This document shows, piece after piece, positions 11,952 through 20,949 of a DNA stretch of 64,000 bases; position 1 is the first letter of the stretch; every line of letters begins with the position of its first letter. Under the pieces are notes generated by a model. It was not told the origin of the DNA and searched no databases. It saw only the letters and a list, made by a program, of their open reading frames with translations. Source of the stretch: Alcanivorax sp. (GTDB lineage Bacteria; Pseudomonadota; Gammaproteobacteria; Pseudomonadales; Alcanivoracaceae). The translations under genes and the position numbers were made by a program. The stretch covers positions 29,031 through 93,030 of the forward strand of contig PNLU01000001.1 of NCBI GenBank assembly GCA_013823245.1. The letters are read 5' to 3'.

Positions 11952-13073
11952 TCAGGCGGTCGCCGCCGCCCGGCGACGACCCGGCAACGCCAGGCGATGG
12001 ATACGCTTGAGTACCGTGCCAAACTGGCGCGGCAGGCTGCCGGTGTTGTACTGCAGGCCATAACGCTTGCAGATCTCCTGTACCCGGGGCCCGATCTCGG
12101 CGTAACGGTGCGCCGGCATGTCCGGGAACAGATGGTGCTCGATCTGGTGACTCAGGTGGCCGGTCAGGATATGGAACGCGCGGCCGCCTTCCAGGTTGCT
12201 GGAGCCCAGCAGCTGGCGCAGATACCACTCCGAGCGGGTTTCGCCCTCGACCTCTTCCTCGGAGAACATTTCCACGCCCTCGGTGAAGTGGCCACAGAAG
12301 ATCACCGCATAGGCCCACAGGTTGCGGATCAGGTTGGCGGTGACGTTACCGGCCAGGGTAAACACGAAGCCGGGACCCGCCAGGGCCGGGAACAGCAGGT
12401 AGTCCTTGAACACCTGCTTGCGGGCTTTCTTCCAGATACCGCTCAGTTGCTTGCGCGCCTCGGCAAACGATTTGCCACGGCCGATGCGCTCGAACTCGAC
12501 ATCATGCAGGGCCACACCCCACTGGAAGAAGGCGGCCAGAATCCAGTTATAGGCTGGCTGGAACAGATACTGCGGCTTCCACGGCTGGTCGTCCGACAAG
12601 CGCATGATGCCGTAGCCCACATCCCGGTCCTTGCCCACGATGTTGGTAAAGGTGTGGTGCATGTAGTTGTGCGAATGCTTCCACTGGTCGCCCGGGCAGG
12701 TGTTGTCCCAGTCATAGGTCATGGAGTTCAGCGCCGGATCCTTGAGCCAGTCCCACTGGCCGTGCATCACGTTATGGCCGATCTCCATGTTCTCCAGGAT
12801 CTTGGACAGCGACAGCAGCGCGGTCCCGGCAATCCAGGCGGGCGGCAGGAAGCCGGCGAACAGCAGCGCCCGACCCGCGACTTCGGAATAGCGCTGGGTC
12901 TTGAGGATGCGGCGGATATAGCGCGCATCGCGCTCACCCAGATCAGCCATGACTTCCTTGCGCAGGGCGTCCAGCTCGGCACCGAAGGCCTCGACCTGCT
13001 CGGCACTCAGGTGGCGCCAGCCACGTTTCGGGGTGATGTTTTGCGGCATTGCATTGACGGCGGCGTTCATCAT
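11952..13073 (-). CDS. membrane fatty acid desaturase (DesB-like)
   Basis: His boxes HNVMHGQ, HSHNYMHH, HQIEHHLFPDMPAHRY. Confidence 0.9.
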   Translation of the reverse strand: MMNAAVNAMPQNITPKRGWRHLSAEQVEAFGAELDALRKEVMADLGERDARYIRRILKTQRYSEVAGRALLFAGFLPPAWIAGTALLSLSKILENMEIGHNVMHGQWDWLKDPALNSMTYDWDNTCPGDQWKHSHNYMHHTFTNIVGKDRDVGYGIMRLSDDQPWKPQYLFQPAYNWILAAFFQWGVALHDVEFERIGRGKSFAEARKQLSGIWKKARKQVFKDYLLFPALAGPGFVFTLAGNVTANLIRNLWAYAVIFCGHFTEGVEMFSEEEVEGETRSEWYLRQLLGSSNLEGGRAFHILTGHLSHQIEHHLFPDMPAHRYAEIGPRVQEICKRYGLQYNTGSLPRQFGTVLKRIHRLALPGRRRAAATA

Positions 13074-13098
13074 GAGCCTCCTGGTCAGTGGGTTCGTA

Positions 13099-14205
13099 TC
13101 AGAGCTCGACCTGCACGGCGCCGGCGGCGGCGTGCACGCAAAGCTGGATGTCTTCGTCTTTCACGTCGCGCACTTCACCGTTGCGCAGATCGCGCACCCG
13201 GCCTTCGCTGACGTGACATTTGCAGGCATGGCAGATACCCATGCGGCAACCGGATTCCGGATTCAGGCCCTGTTGCTCGGCCAACTCCAACAGACTGCCG
13301 GCACTGTCACCTGCAGCCTCGCGACCACTCTTGCTGAACAGCACCACACCTTCACCGGCTGCGCTGCTGACCTTGACCTGGAACTGCTCCTGGGCAGGCG
13401 TTGCCAGCCCGGCGCGCTCGAAGGCGGCGTTGACCCGCTCCATCAGGGCAGGCGGACCGCACAGCAGCGGCGTACGCGCTGCGTAATCCGGCACCAGTTC
13501 AACCAGTTGTTCCGCGCTGAACAGGCCACGGCGGTCACCCGCCAGCGGGGCCCCTTCATTAACCACCTGAATCAGGGTCAACCACTCGAACCGCTCGGCC
13601 AGGGCACGCAGCTCGGCGCGGAACAGGGTGTCGATGTAGCTGTTGCTGTAATGCAGGAACACCACATCGCGCTGCTGCCCCTCACGAACGCACTGGCGCA
13701 GCATGGCCATCAGCGGGGTGATACCGCTGCCGCCGCTGATCATCAGCAGCGGGCCATTCCCCTCGGGCAACAGGAACTCGCCGCGCGCCTGGCTCAGATG
13801 CAGGATCTCGCCAGCGCGGGCCTGATCCACCAGGTAGTTGCTGACCAGACCCTGACCGTTGCGCTTTACCGAGACCGTGATGCCCGCATCCGCCGGTGCA
13901 GAGGAGATGGAGAAGCAGCGGCTGTGACGCACGCCTTCAATCTCGACCCCCAGCACCAGGTGCTGGCCAGCACGGTGCCCTTGCCAGTGGCCGTTGGGCG
14001 TAATGTGCAGGGTCACGGCGTCCGCCGTTTCCCGCTCTACCCGCTCGATACGGCCCCGCACCTCGGCCACGGACCACAGCGGGTTGAACTGGGTCAGGTA
14101 ATCATCCACGGACAGCGGTGACGCCATCGCGCGGGTAATCGGGTTATCCAGCAGTTTCCATCCTGTGCCACGCATGGAGGGTTCCTCAATCTGCGTTGTG
14201 AACAT
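13099..14205 (-). CDS. ferredoxin/flavodoxin reductase-type oxidoreductase with C-terminal 2Fe-2S domain (DesC-like)
   Basis: FAD/NAD(P) segments (HSRCFSISSAP, LLMISGGSGITPLMAMLR) and CRMGICHACKCH 2Fe-2S motif. Confidence 0.9.
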   Translation of the reverse strand: MFTTQIEEPSMRGTGWKLLDNPITRAMASPLSVDDYLTQFNPLWSVAEVRGRIERVERETADAVTLHITPNGHWQGHRAGQHLVLGVEIEGVRHSRCFSISSAPADAGITVSVKRNGQGLVSNYLVDQARAGEILHLSQARGEFLLPEGNGPLLMISGGSGITPLMAMLRQCVREGQQRDVVFLHYSNSYIDTLFRAELRALAERFEWLTLIQVVNEGAPLAGDRRGLFSAEQLVELVPDYAARTPLLCGPPALMERVNAAFERAGLATPAQEQFQVKVSSAAGEGVVLFSKSGREAAGDSAGSLLELAEQQGLNPESGCRMGICHACKCHVSEGRVRDLRNGEVRDVKDEDIQLCVHAAAGAVQVEL

Positions 14206-14373
14206 GCGTGCACTTTATTTCTGCGGCCCCACCAATGTCAACACCTGTACACAAAGTTATTTTTTATCTATATATATCATTAGGTTATAAAGTGAACACC
14301 CGGGAATGCTTTTATTGCGGGGGCAGAGCGGGGACAATGACGTACACAGATCAGGGCGAACAGCGGACGGCAC

Positions 14374-15012
14374 ATGGACCAGACAGGGGAAACCCGACGC
14401 GACCCGCGGCGCGGGCGCACACGCCGGGCGCTGCTGGATGCAGCACTCGAACTTGTTGAAAAGAAAGACAATTTTACAGCGCTATCGCTGAGACTGGTGG
14501 CCCGCAAGGCGGGCGTGGTGCCCACCGCTTTCTATCGGCACTTCCCCGATATGGATGCCCTGGGGCTGGCCCTGGTGGACGAATCCTTCCGTACCTTGCG
14601 GCAGTTGATGCGCGATGTACGCGCCGTGGGGCTACCCCAGAAGCAGGTCATCAGCACCTCGGTGCAGACTTACGTGCGCTATGTGCGTGATAACGCTCGA
14701 CATTTCCAGTTTGTGGCCAAGGAACGCTTCAGCGGCAGCCAACCCATTCGCACCGCCATCCGTCAGGAAATACGACTGTTCACAAGTGAACTGGCCACTG
14801 ACCTGTCCCGCATTCCGTTTCTGGCCAAGGTCAGCGCCGAAGATCTGCAGATGATGGCGTCCCTGGTGGTCAACAACATGACCTCCCTGACCGAGCAGAT
14901 TCTGGATATCCCGGTGGACGACCGCGCGGAGGAGGCCTTCCTGGCCCGCGTGGCAGAGAAGCAGCTGCGCCTGATCTTCCTCGGCGCCGCCAGCTGGCGC
15001 AGCCAGCCCTGA
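14374..15012 (+). CDS. TetR-family regulator (DesT/FabR-like)
   Basis: HTH FTALSLRLVARKAGVVPTAFYRHFPDMDALGLALVDESF; divergent from desaturase pair. Confidence 0.85.
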   Translation: MDQTGETRRDPRRGRTRRALLDAALELVEKKDNFTALSLRLVARKAGVVPTAFYRHFPDMDALGLALVDESFRTLRQLMRDVRAVGLPQKQVISTSVQTYVRYVRDNARHFQFVAKERFSGSQPIRTAIRQEIRLFTSELATDLSRIPFLAKVSAEDLQMMASLVVNNMTSLTEQILDIPVDDRAEEAFLARVAEKQLRLIFLGAASWRSQP

Positions 15013-15029
15013 CAACACACCGGCCCGGC

Positions 15030-16112
15030 TCAGAGAGGTCGGAAGGTGCGCTGGATATCGGTCTGCATGGCGCCGTACTGCTCGTCCAGCACCCGGTCGT
15101 AGGCACGCATCAGGCTGCTGCGCAGCTCCTCATGCATTTCATCCAGGCTCTTTTGCAGGGCCGCTTCCAGTTCATCGCGATTCAGCGCTTCGTCCAGACG
15201 CAGCAGAGCCCAGTCCGTGGCCAACCAACCGGCGGTACCGGCCACCAGCGCGCAGGCCAGGGCGCCGGGGCCGCTGGGCGCACACAGGGTGGCACCACCC
15301 GCCGCTGCCGTACCGGCCCGGGCTGCGCCGCGGCCTGCCCCCCGTGCGGCCACAGCCCGGCCTGAGGTGGCCGCTGCACGGCGGCTGGCAGCACGCCAGA
15401 TGAGCGGCCCGGCGGCGATACCCACCGCCGCCGCGCTGCTGAGTGACATCCGGGCAATGAATTCCGGGCTGCCGTACCCGGTCAGTTGTTGTGTCAGCTC
15501 ATCCAGCGCCAGGGTCTCGGTATCCGGTAACGGCGCCACCGGCATCCGGTCGGCGTCCAGCAGGTCGAGCATTTCCGCCAACCAGTGTTCCCGCGTTTCA
15601 CGGGCCGCTCGCAGCAGGCGCGCGTCCGCCTGAACACGCAATATCTCCAGCCGGTTTTCAAAGTCGGCGGCCTCGAAGATCAACGCCTCGGCACGCCGGG
15701 CCACAAAACCTTCGTCCGCCAGGCTGGCCTTTTCCAGCGCCCACATGGACAGCCGCGCATACTCACCGCCCAGGGAGTAGTACCAGTCAGCAAACACCGG
15801 CAACCGGGCCGACAAATCCGCAAACAGGCGATCCAGCGACTGATCCAGATGATGGGCCACGGCCTCCCGCGCGGCCTCCTCGCCCTCGGCAAAACGCAGC
15901 GCAGACAGCAACGCCAGTTCCTCCGCACGGCGCGGCGACACCTGATAGTGCGCGTCGCCCACCCGCACCACCACCGGTGCGCCGGGATCGCGCGCCGCCT
16001 GCCAGGCTTCGCGCTGCACCAGCACCAGGCATAACGCCGCCACCCCGGCCAGCAAGGCCAGCAGACGAACCACCGGGACGGCGGTTTCCGGGGTCGAGGC
16101 GGTCACGGTCAT
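15030..16112 (-). CDS. hypothetical membrane protein
   Basis: Start at MTVTASTPETAVPVVRLLALLAG, 4-nt ATGA-type overlap with the upstream gene; hydrophobic N- and C-terminal segments. Confidence 0.7.
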   Translation of the reverse strand: MTVTASTPETAVPVVRLLALLAGVAALCLVLVQREAWQAARDPGAPVVVRVGDAHYQVSPRRAEELALLSALRFAEGEEAAREAVAHHLDQSLDRLFADLSARLPVFADWYYSLGGEYARLSMWALEKASLADEGFVARRAEALIFEAADFENRLEILRVQADARLLRAARETREHWLAEMLDLLDADRMPVAPLPDTETLALDELTQQLTGYGSPEFIARMSLSSAAAVGIAAGPLIWRAASRRAAATSGRAVAARGAGRGAARAGTAAAGGATLCAPSGPGALACALVAGTAGWLATDWALLRLDEALNRDELEAALQKSLDEMHEELRSSLMRAYDRVLDEQYGAMQTDIQRTFRPL

Positions 16113-16942
16113 CACGGGCTCCGTGTCAGGGGATCGATGCGACGGCGCGCCAGCGTCAGGGCGCCAGCGCAAGCCACCAGGTATGACCACACAAACAGGC
16201 CATTTGCGGCAAGCAATACCAGCCAGCCGCCAATACGCAGCATCGGGCTGCCGCTGCCGGGCAGATATTGCTGCCCGAGCCAACTCACCAGTGCATCCTT
16301 GCCTGCGGCCGCCTGCAACAGCGCCTCCAGCCACGCGCTATGTGCATACTGGGCCTGCATCGCATGCCACAGCGCCTGACGCAGCCCGACATCAGTGTAA
16401 TCCGGGTAGGCCACGCGCAGCGCCAATACCGTCGCCACCACAAACAGCACCAGGAACAGCGCAACCAGCGTAACCCGCATGGCCAGCTCCGGCAGGTAGC
16501 GTGGCGCAGCATGCCGCGCAAGCAGGCGCTCACATACCCCCTGGACAATCACCATCAACGGCAAGGTCGCCGCCAGCAACCACCAGAACCCGTTCTGCTG
16601 CAAACGCACCACTGCCACACCCAGCACCAGCGCCAGCACCAGCGCCTGGGCCGCCTGCCGCAGCCATAACAGCAGCCCACCCCGCAGGCGCCAGCGCCAA
16701 CGGCTGTCCGCATGCAGATACGCAGCCAGAAACGCCTGCCGCCGGCTCAGGGCCCGGCGCCACAGCCCGGCCTGCATGATCGCCGCCAGCAACAGCCAGG
16801 CCAGCACCAGGCCGGCATGGCTCCACTGGCGCCCAGACAGATGCAGCGCCAGCAATAACGCCATGGGCACCAGCAACCACAAGCCCTGATTTACCCAGTG
16901 CCAGCGCGGCAGGCGCCGCGTGTCGGTCGTCACTTCGGCCAA
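16112..16942 (-). CDS. hypothetical multi-pass membrane protein
   Basis: 276-aa ORF, multiple hydrophobic stretches; translationally coupled to 15030..16112. Confidence 0.7.
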   Translation of the reverse strand: MAEVTTDTRRLPRWHWVNQGLWLLVPMALLLALHLSGRQWSHAGLVLAWLLLAAIMQAGLWRRALSRRQAFLAAYLHADSRWRWRLRGGLLLWLRQAAQALVLALVLGVAVVRLQQNGFWWLLAATLPLMVIVQGVCERLLARHAAPRYLPELAMRVTLVALFLVLFVVATVLALRVAYPDYTDVGLRQALWHAMQAQYAHSAWLEALLQAAAGKDALVSWLGQQYLPGSGSPMLRIGGWLVLLAANGLFVWSYLVACAGALTLARRRIDPLTRSP

Positions 16943-17016
16943 TCCACCCTCCCCCTGTGCTTGCCTATACTGCCCTGCATTGAATTCACCCTGCTGACGT
17001 CATCAAGGATGCCACC

Positions 17017-17886
17017 ATGAGTGCCACAGAAATTCGCGAACTGCGCAACGCGCCCGCCATGCTGCCCCTGTTTGCCAAAGCCGTGGTGCGGGCCGGTGTG
17101 AAACCCGGCAAGAACCCGGAACTGCCGAACAAGGGTGTGCGCCTGAGCGATATCATGCTCGATGCGAAACATCTGGCCACTTACCGCAAGGTATGCGGTT
17201 TCAAGGCCGACGGCTACCTGCCGGTGACCTATCCGCACCTGCACGCGCACCCGCTGTTCATGAGCCTGCTGCTGGACAAGGACTTCCCGTTTGCCGCCAT
17301 GGGCCTGGTGCATGTACGCAACCGTATCACGCAATACCGCCGTATCCAGGAGCGCGAGCAACTGGATGTGGAATGCCGCTTTGGCGAGCTCACGCGGGTG
17401 GCCAAGGGCTACGAATTCTCGATCCTGACGCATATCAGCACCGGCGGCGAGCTGGTCTGGGAAAGCGAATCCACCATGTTCCGCCGGGGCGGTGGCACGG
17501 GTGAGGACAAGGGCAGCAAGAAGCCGGGGGCAGCAGAGCCGGTAACGAATGCCACCGAGTGGAAGGTCCCGGGCAGCATGGGCCGCCAATACGGTGCCGT
17601 ATCGGGCGACCGCAATCCGATCCACCTGTATCCGCTGACCGCGAAGCTGTTCGGCTTCAAGCGTCAGATCGTGCACGGGATGTGGTCCAAGGCGCGCTGC
17701 CTGGCCGAGGTAAACGATCAGTTGCCGGAGAACGGTTTCAGCGTGGACGTGCAATTCAAGTTGCCGATGTTTATTCCGGCGACGGTAAAGTTCGCGCAGG
17801 AGAAGCAGGGCTCGGGGCTGGATTTTCGCCTGCTGGCCGCGGATGGCGTAAAGCCGCACCTCAGTGGTGAGATTCGCGCGCTCTGA
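17017..17886 (+). CDS. MaoC-like (R)-specific enoyl-CoA hydratase/dehydratase
   Basis: Hotdog fold signature YGAVSGDRNPIHLYPLTAKLFGFKRQIVHGMW. Confidence 0.9.
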   Translation: MSATEIRELRNAPAMLPLFAKAVVRAGVKPGKNPELPNKGVRLSDIMLDAKHLATYRKVCGFKADGYLPVTYPHLHAHPLFMSLLLDKDFPFAAMGLVHVRNRITQYRRIQEREQLDVECRFGELTRVAKGYEFSILTHISTGGELVWESESTMFRRGGGTGEDKGSKKPGAAEPVTNATEWKVPGSMGRQYGAVSGDRNPIHLYPLTAKLFGFKRQIVHGMWSKARCLAEVNDQLPENGFSVDVQFKLPMFIPATVKFAQEKQGSGLDFRLLAADGVKPHLSGEIRAL

Positions 17887-17898
17887 AGCGTAGTTTGG

Positions 17899-18024
17899 GT
17901 GGTTATGGCCCGAGGGGGCGGGTATCCCCTTTCAGGACACGCTGCAAGTACATCCATGTAAGCTCGCGTTCGGCATCCATGCCTCTCGACGGTCCTGAAA
18001 GGGGATACCCGCCCCCTCGGGCCG
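17899..18024 (-). repeat. Hairpin element A: perfect 32-bp inverted repeat around a 53-nt conserved centre with two GGA-loop mini-hairpins (sense strand = minus)
   Basis: Left arm 17907-17938 GGCCCGAGGGGGCGGGTATCCCCTTTCAGGAC, right arm 17992-18023 exact reverse complement; mini-hairpins at 17972-17983 (GGCAUGGAUGCC on minus) and 17949-17960 (UACAUGGAUGUA on minus). Confidence 0.93.
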
Positions 18025-18099
18025 TCACGTTCAGAGCAGTCTTCCGATACCCAGCCAGCGGAACGCGTGGTTCTTGCTCGAAATCAAACCTGCCCGCGT

Positions 18100-18122
18100 C
18101 CGGGTTCTCTGGAGAAACCCGG
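18100..18122. repeat. Short inverted repeat in the spacer between elements A and B
   Basis: CCGGGTT-CTCTGGAGA-AACCCGG. Confidence 0.75.
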
Positions 18123-18125
18123 CCC

Positions 18126-18157
18126 GCAGCCCGTCGAGCTCTTGACGAGCGGGCTGC
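18126..18157. repeat. Second inverted repeat in the A/B spacer
   Basis: GCAGCCCG-(16 nt)-CGGGCTGC. Confidence 0.7.
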
Positions 18158-18163
18158 GCGTGA

Positions 18164-18292
18164 CGGCCCTCGGGTGGCGGGCATGGGTGTTCAGGACTGT
18201 CGAGAGGCATGGATGCCGAACGCAAGCCCCCAGGGACGGGTTCACGGCGTGTCCTGAACACCCATGCCCGCCACCCGAGGGCCATAACCACC
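18164..18292 (+). repeat. Hairpin element B: perfect 33-bp inverted repeat around a 53-nt conserved centre with two GGA-loop mini-hairpins (sense strand = plus)
   Basis: Left arm 18165-18197 GGCCCTCGGGTGGCGGGCATGGGTGTTCAGGAC, right arm 18251-18283 exact reverse complement; mini-hairpins 18206-18217 GGCAUGGAUGCC and 18229-18240 CCCAGGGACGGG. Confidence 0.93.
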
Positions 18293-18298
18293 ACAACC

Positions 18299-18730
18299 TC
18301 AAGGAACGGAAGTAAAGCTCACCATCCACTGAATACCAAACGCATCCACGCAGATGCCGAACAGCTTCGCCCACTCGGTGGCTTGTAACGGCATGCTGAC
18401 CTCGCCGCCCTCGGCCAAGGCGCCATGCACGCGGCGCGCCTCCTCTTCCGAATCAGCCTCCAGCGCAATAAAAAAGTTGTTGCCCGCCACAAAACGCCCA
18501 GTGTGCTCCGCGCTGATCACGTCCGTACCCATCAGGATATTGTCGCCCCCCAGCGGCAGCCCGATATGCGCAATCGCATCCAGCTTGTCCTCTGGCGCAC
18601 CCATGGGGTTGCCCGGAAAATCCCGGTAGCGGATCACCTCGGTGAAATCGCCACCAAAGATACTGCGATAGTGGTTGAACGCCGCTTCAGTAGTGCCTTT
18701 GAAATTCAGATAAGGATTGGCCATTTTCAT
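18299..18730 (-). CDS. VOC/PhnB-like glyoxalase-fold protein
   Basis: MANPYLNFKGTTEAAFNHYRSIFGGDF...WAKLFGICVDAFGIQWMVSF, typical of PhnB/3-demethylubiquinone-9 methyltransferase-like VOC proteins. Confidence 0.88.
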   Translation of the reverse strand: MKMANPYLNFKGTTEAAFNHYRSIFGGDFTEVIRYRDFPGNPMGAPEDKLDAIAHIGLPLGGDNILMGTDVISAEHTGRFVAGNNFFIALEADSEEEARRVHGALAEGGEVSMPLQATEWAKLFGICVDAFGIQWMVSFTSVP

Positions 18731-18934
18731 AAGCAGGTGTCCTGTCATGGTTTCGGGGTATAACGCTGTTGTGTTGTCGCTTTCCCCCGGTCGCTTTCGA
18801 CAGCAGTTGCTGGCCAGCGCAGAAGAAGTGGCCGAAGCGCTCACGCGCCGCTGACGCAGGCCATTGTGAGCTGTCGGCTTTGCACGCACAGTGGGGCATT
18901 GCCAGCCCCCCGAAATCTGTCAAGGAGCACAGAC

Positions 18935-19855
18935 ATGGCTTCATCTTCCCCACGATTGCAAGGCAAGACCATCGCCGTCACTGGCGCCAGCGGCATGATC
19001 GGTGTTTATCTGTGCCGCAGTCTGCTGGCCGCCGGTGCGCGTGTGGTCGGTGTGGTACGGAATCCGTCCAAGGCGGCTTTTCTGGCCGATGAGGGCGTTG
19101 AGTTCCGCCAGGCGGACCTGACCGATCCGGCGGCGCTGGAAGCTGCTTTCCAGGGCTGCGATGCGGTGATCTCCAATGCGGCCATGTATGTGGCCAGCAA
19201 GGGCTTCGGGGCCTGGGAGGCGCATCTGACGGCCAACGTCGAGGGCACCCGCAATGTATTCGAGGCGGCGCACCGTGCCGGGGTGAAGCGGATCGTGCAT
19301 GTGAGCACCTTCGGCATCTACCGCTGGTCGCTGCGCAAGCCGATGGACGAACAGTGGCCACAACTGGACGGCCAGCGACGCAAGGGCGGGACCTACCGCG
19401 CCAGCAAGCAGATCAGCGAAGACGTCGCCTGGCAACTGGCGCGGGAGCTGGATCTGCAACTGACCACCGTACGCCCCAGCGGGGTCTATGGTGCCCGTGA
19501 TCCCAATACCATGGCGATGGTCTACAAGGCGCTGAAATTGCCAGTGCTGGTGCTGCCCAGTATCGGCTTTCCGCTGGTGTACGCGGGGGATGTGGCGGAC
19601 GCCACCGCACAGGCGCTAGTGAATGATGCGGCCATCAACCAGGCCTACAACGTCGGTGGCGAGGGGCATCAGTTGTCGAGTTTCCTGCGCGCTGTCGTCA
19701 GGGCGCGGAAAAAAGGCCCGGCCATTCTCTCTGTGCCGTTGCCCGCCCGAATCAGGACGGACAACAGCAAGGCCCGTCGCGATCTGGGCTTCAGCAATCG
19801 GGACTTTGATGAAGCGCTGGCGGAGGTCATCGCCGAAGACCGGGCGCGCCGGTAA
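18935..19855 (+). CDS. NAD-dependent epimerase/dehydratase family protein
   Basis: GKTIAVTGASGMIGVYLCRSLLAAGARVVGVVRN, extended SDR. Confidence 0.88.
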   Translation: MASSSPRLQGKTIAVTGASGMIGVYLCRSLLAAGARVVGVVRNPSKAAFLADEGVEFRQADLTDPAALEAAFQGCDAVISNAAMYVASKGFGAWEAHLTANVEGTRNVFEAAHRAGVKRIVHVSTFGIYRWSLRKPMDEQWPQLDGQRRKGGTYRASKQISEDVAWQLARELDLQLTTVRPSGVYGARDPNTMAMVYKALKLPVLVLPSIGFPLVYAGDVADATAQALVNDAAINQAYNVGGEGHQLSSFLRAVVRARKKGPAILSVPLPARIRTDNSKARRDLGFSNRDFDEALAEVIAEDRARR

Positions 19856-19864
19856 CCGGCGTGT

Positions 19865-20191
19865 TCAGATAAAAAGCGCGACGCCTGCCAGCAGCAGTGC
19901 AGCGGCGGCCAGGCCGGTGGTCAGGTGGAGTTGACGCTGCAGGCGCTGGATGTACTGGCGCTGGACCTCGGCGGCGTCGTTGATCCGGGTGACGGTGTCC
20001 TGCAGTGAGGTCGCCAGCGCTTGTATGGCCTCGGCGTTATGGGTGGCGGCCTGCTGCAATTCCTCGATCTGCTGTGCCAGCAACGGGTCCTGCTTGCCAA
20101 TCCGGGCGGCAGTGAACGCCGGGATGGCGGACGTCACGATCTGGGTGACATACGGCAGGGAAATCTTCAGCAGGGGGATCCAGGCGGGCAT
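19865..20191 (-). CDS. hypothetical small coiled-coil membrane protein
   Basis: MPAWIPLLKISLPYVTQIV... with C-terminal TM helix. Confidence 0.6.
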   Translation of the reverse strand: MPAWIPLLKISLPYVTQIVTSAIPAFTAARIGKQDPLLAQQIEELQQAATHNAEAIQALATSLQDTVTRINDAAEVQRQYIQRLQRQLHLTTGLAAAALLLAGVALFI

Positions 20192-20208
20192 ATCGCAGGC
20201 ACTCCTCG

Positions 20209-20949
20209 TCAGTGGCCACAGACCGGGCAGGCGGGGTCGCGTTTCAGACTCAGGGTACGCCATGTCAGGGTGGTGGCGTCCAGCAGATGCAAGGTGCCGC
20301 CGACCTCGGCGCCGGTGAGCAGGCGCAAGGCCAGGTGGGCCTGCAGGGTACCCAGGGTGCCGACCACCGGGCCGAGAATGCCGGATTCGCTGCACAGGGT
20401 ATCCGGGGCGGCGCCGTCGCCATATATGCAGGCGTAGCAGGGGCTGTCCGGGCGGCGGAAATCGAACGCCGCCAGTTGGCCTTCCAGGCGGATGGCTGCA
20501 GCGCTGATCAGGGGGATGCCCGCCCGGTGGCAGGCGCGATTGATCTGGTCGCGGCTGGCGAAATTGTCGGTGCAGTCCAGCGCCAGTGTCATGCCGGGCA
20601 GGTGCTCGGCCAACCAGTTGGCGTCAGCCGCCCGGGGCCAGGCCGCTACCCGGATACCGCTGTTCAGGGCCATCAACTGTGCGGCCAGGGCCTGGGCCTT
20701 GGGTTGGCCGATATCGCTTTCGCGGTAGGCCACCTGCCGGTGCAGGTTACTGGCTTCCACCGTATCAGGGTCCACCAGCACGATCTCGCCGACGCCGGCT
20801 CCGGCCAGATACAGGGCCGCCGGACATCCCAGACCGCCCGCGCCGACAATCATTACGCGGGACGCAGCCACGTTTTCCTGGCCTTCCACATCGAACGAGG
20901 GCAGCAGTATCTGGCGGCTGTAGCGCAGCAGGGCGTCGTCACTGAGCAT
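20209..20949 (-). CDS. moeB: HesA/MoeB/ThiF family adenylyltransferase
   Basis: MIVGAGGLGCPAALYLAGAGVGEIVLVDPDTVEASNLHRQ; CysXXCys CYACIYG and CPVCGH. Confidence 0.9.
   Translation of the reverse strand: MLSDDALLRYSRQILLPSFDVEGQENVAASRVMIVGAGGLGCPAALYLAGAGVGEIVLVDPDTVEASNLHRQVAYRESDIGQPKAQALAAQLMALNSGIRVAAWPRAADANWLAEHLPGMTLALDCTDNFASRDQINRACHRAGIPLISAAAIRLEGQLAAFDFRRPDSPCYACIYGDGAAPDTLCSESGILGPVVGTLGTLQAHLALRLLTGAEVGGTLHLLDATTLTWRTLSLKRDPACPVCGH

Noticed and set aside
14206-14373. AT-rich gap as a horizontally acquired island
   Set aside because: Only ~170 bp and located as the divergent promoter of a coherent des-type locus.
17903-18374. Small ORFs crossing the hairpin elements (MDAERELT-WMYLQRV and relatives)
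   Set aside because: Encoded by the repeat centre; variation between copies preserves base pairing rather than protein sequence, and B and D disrupt the peptide.
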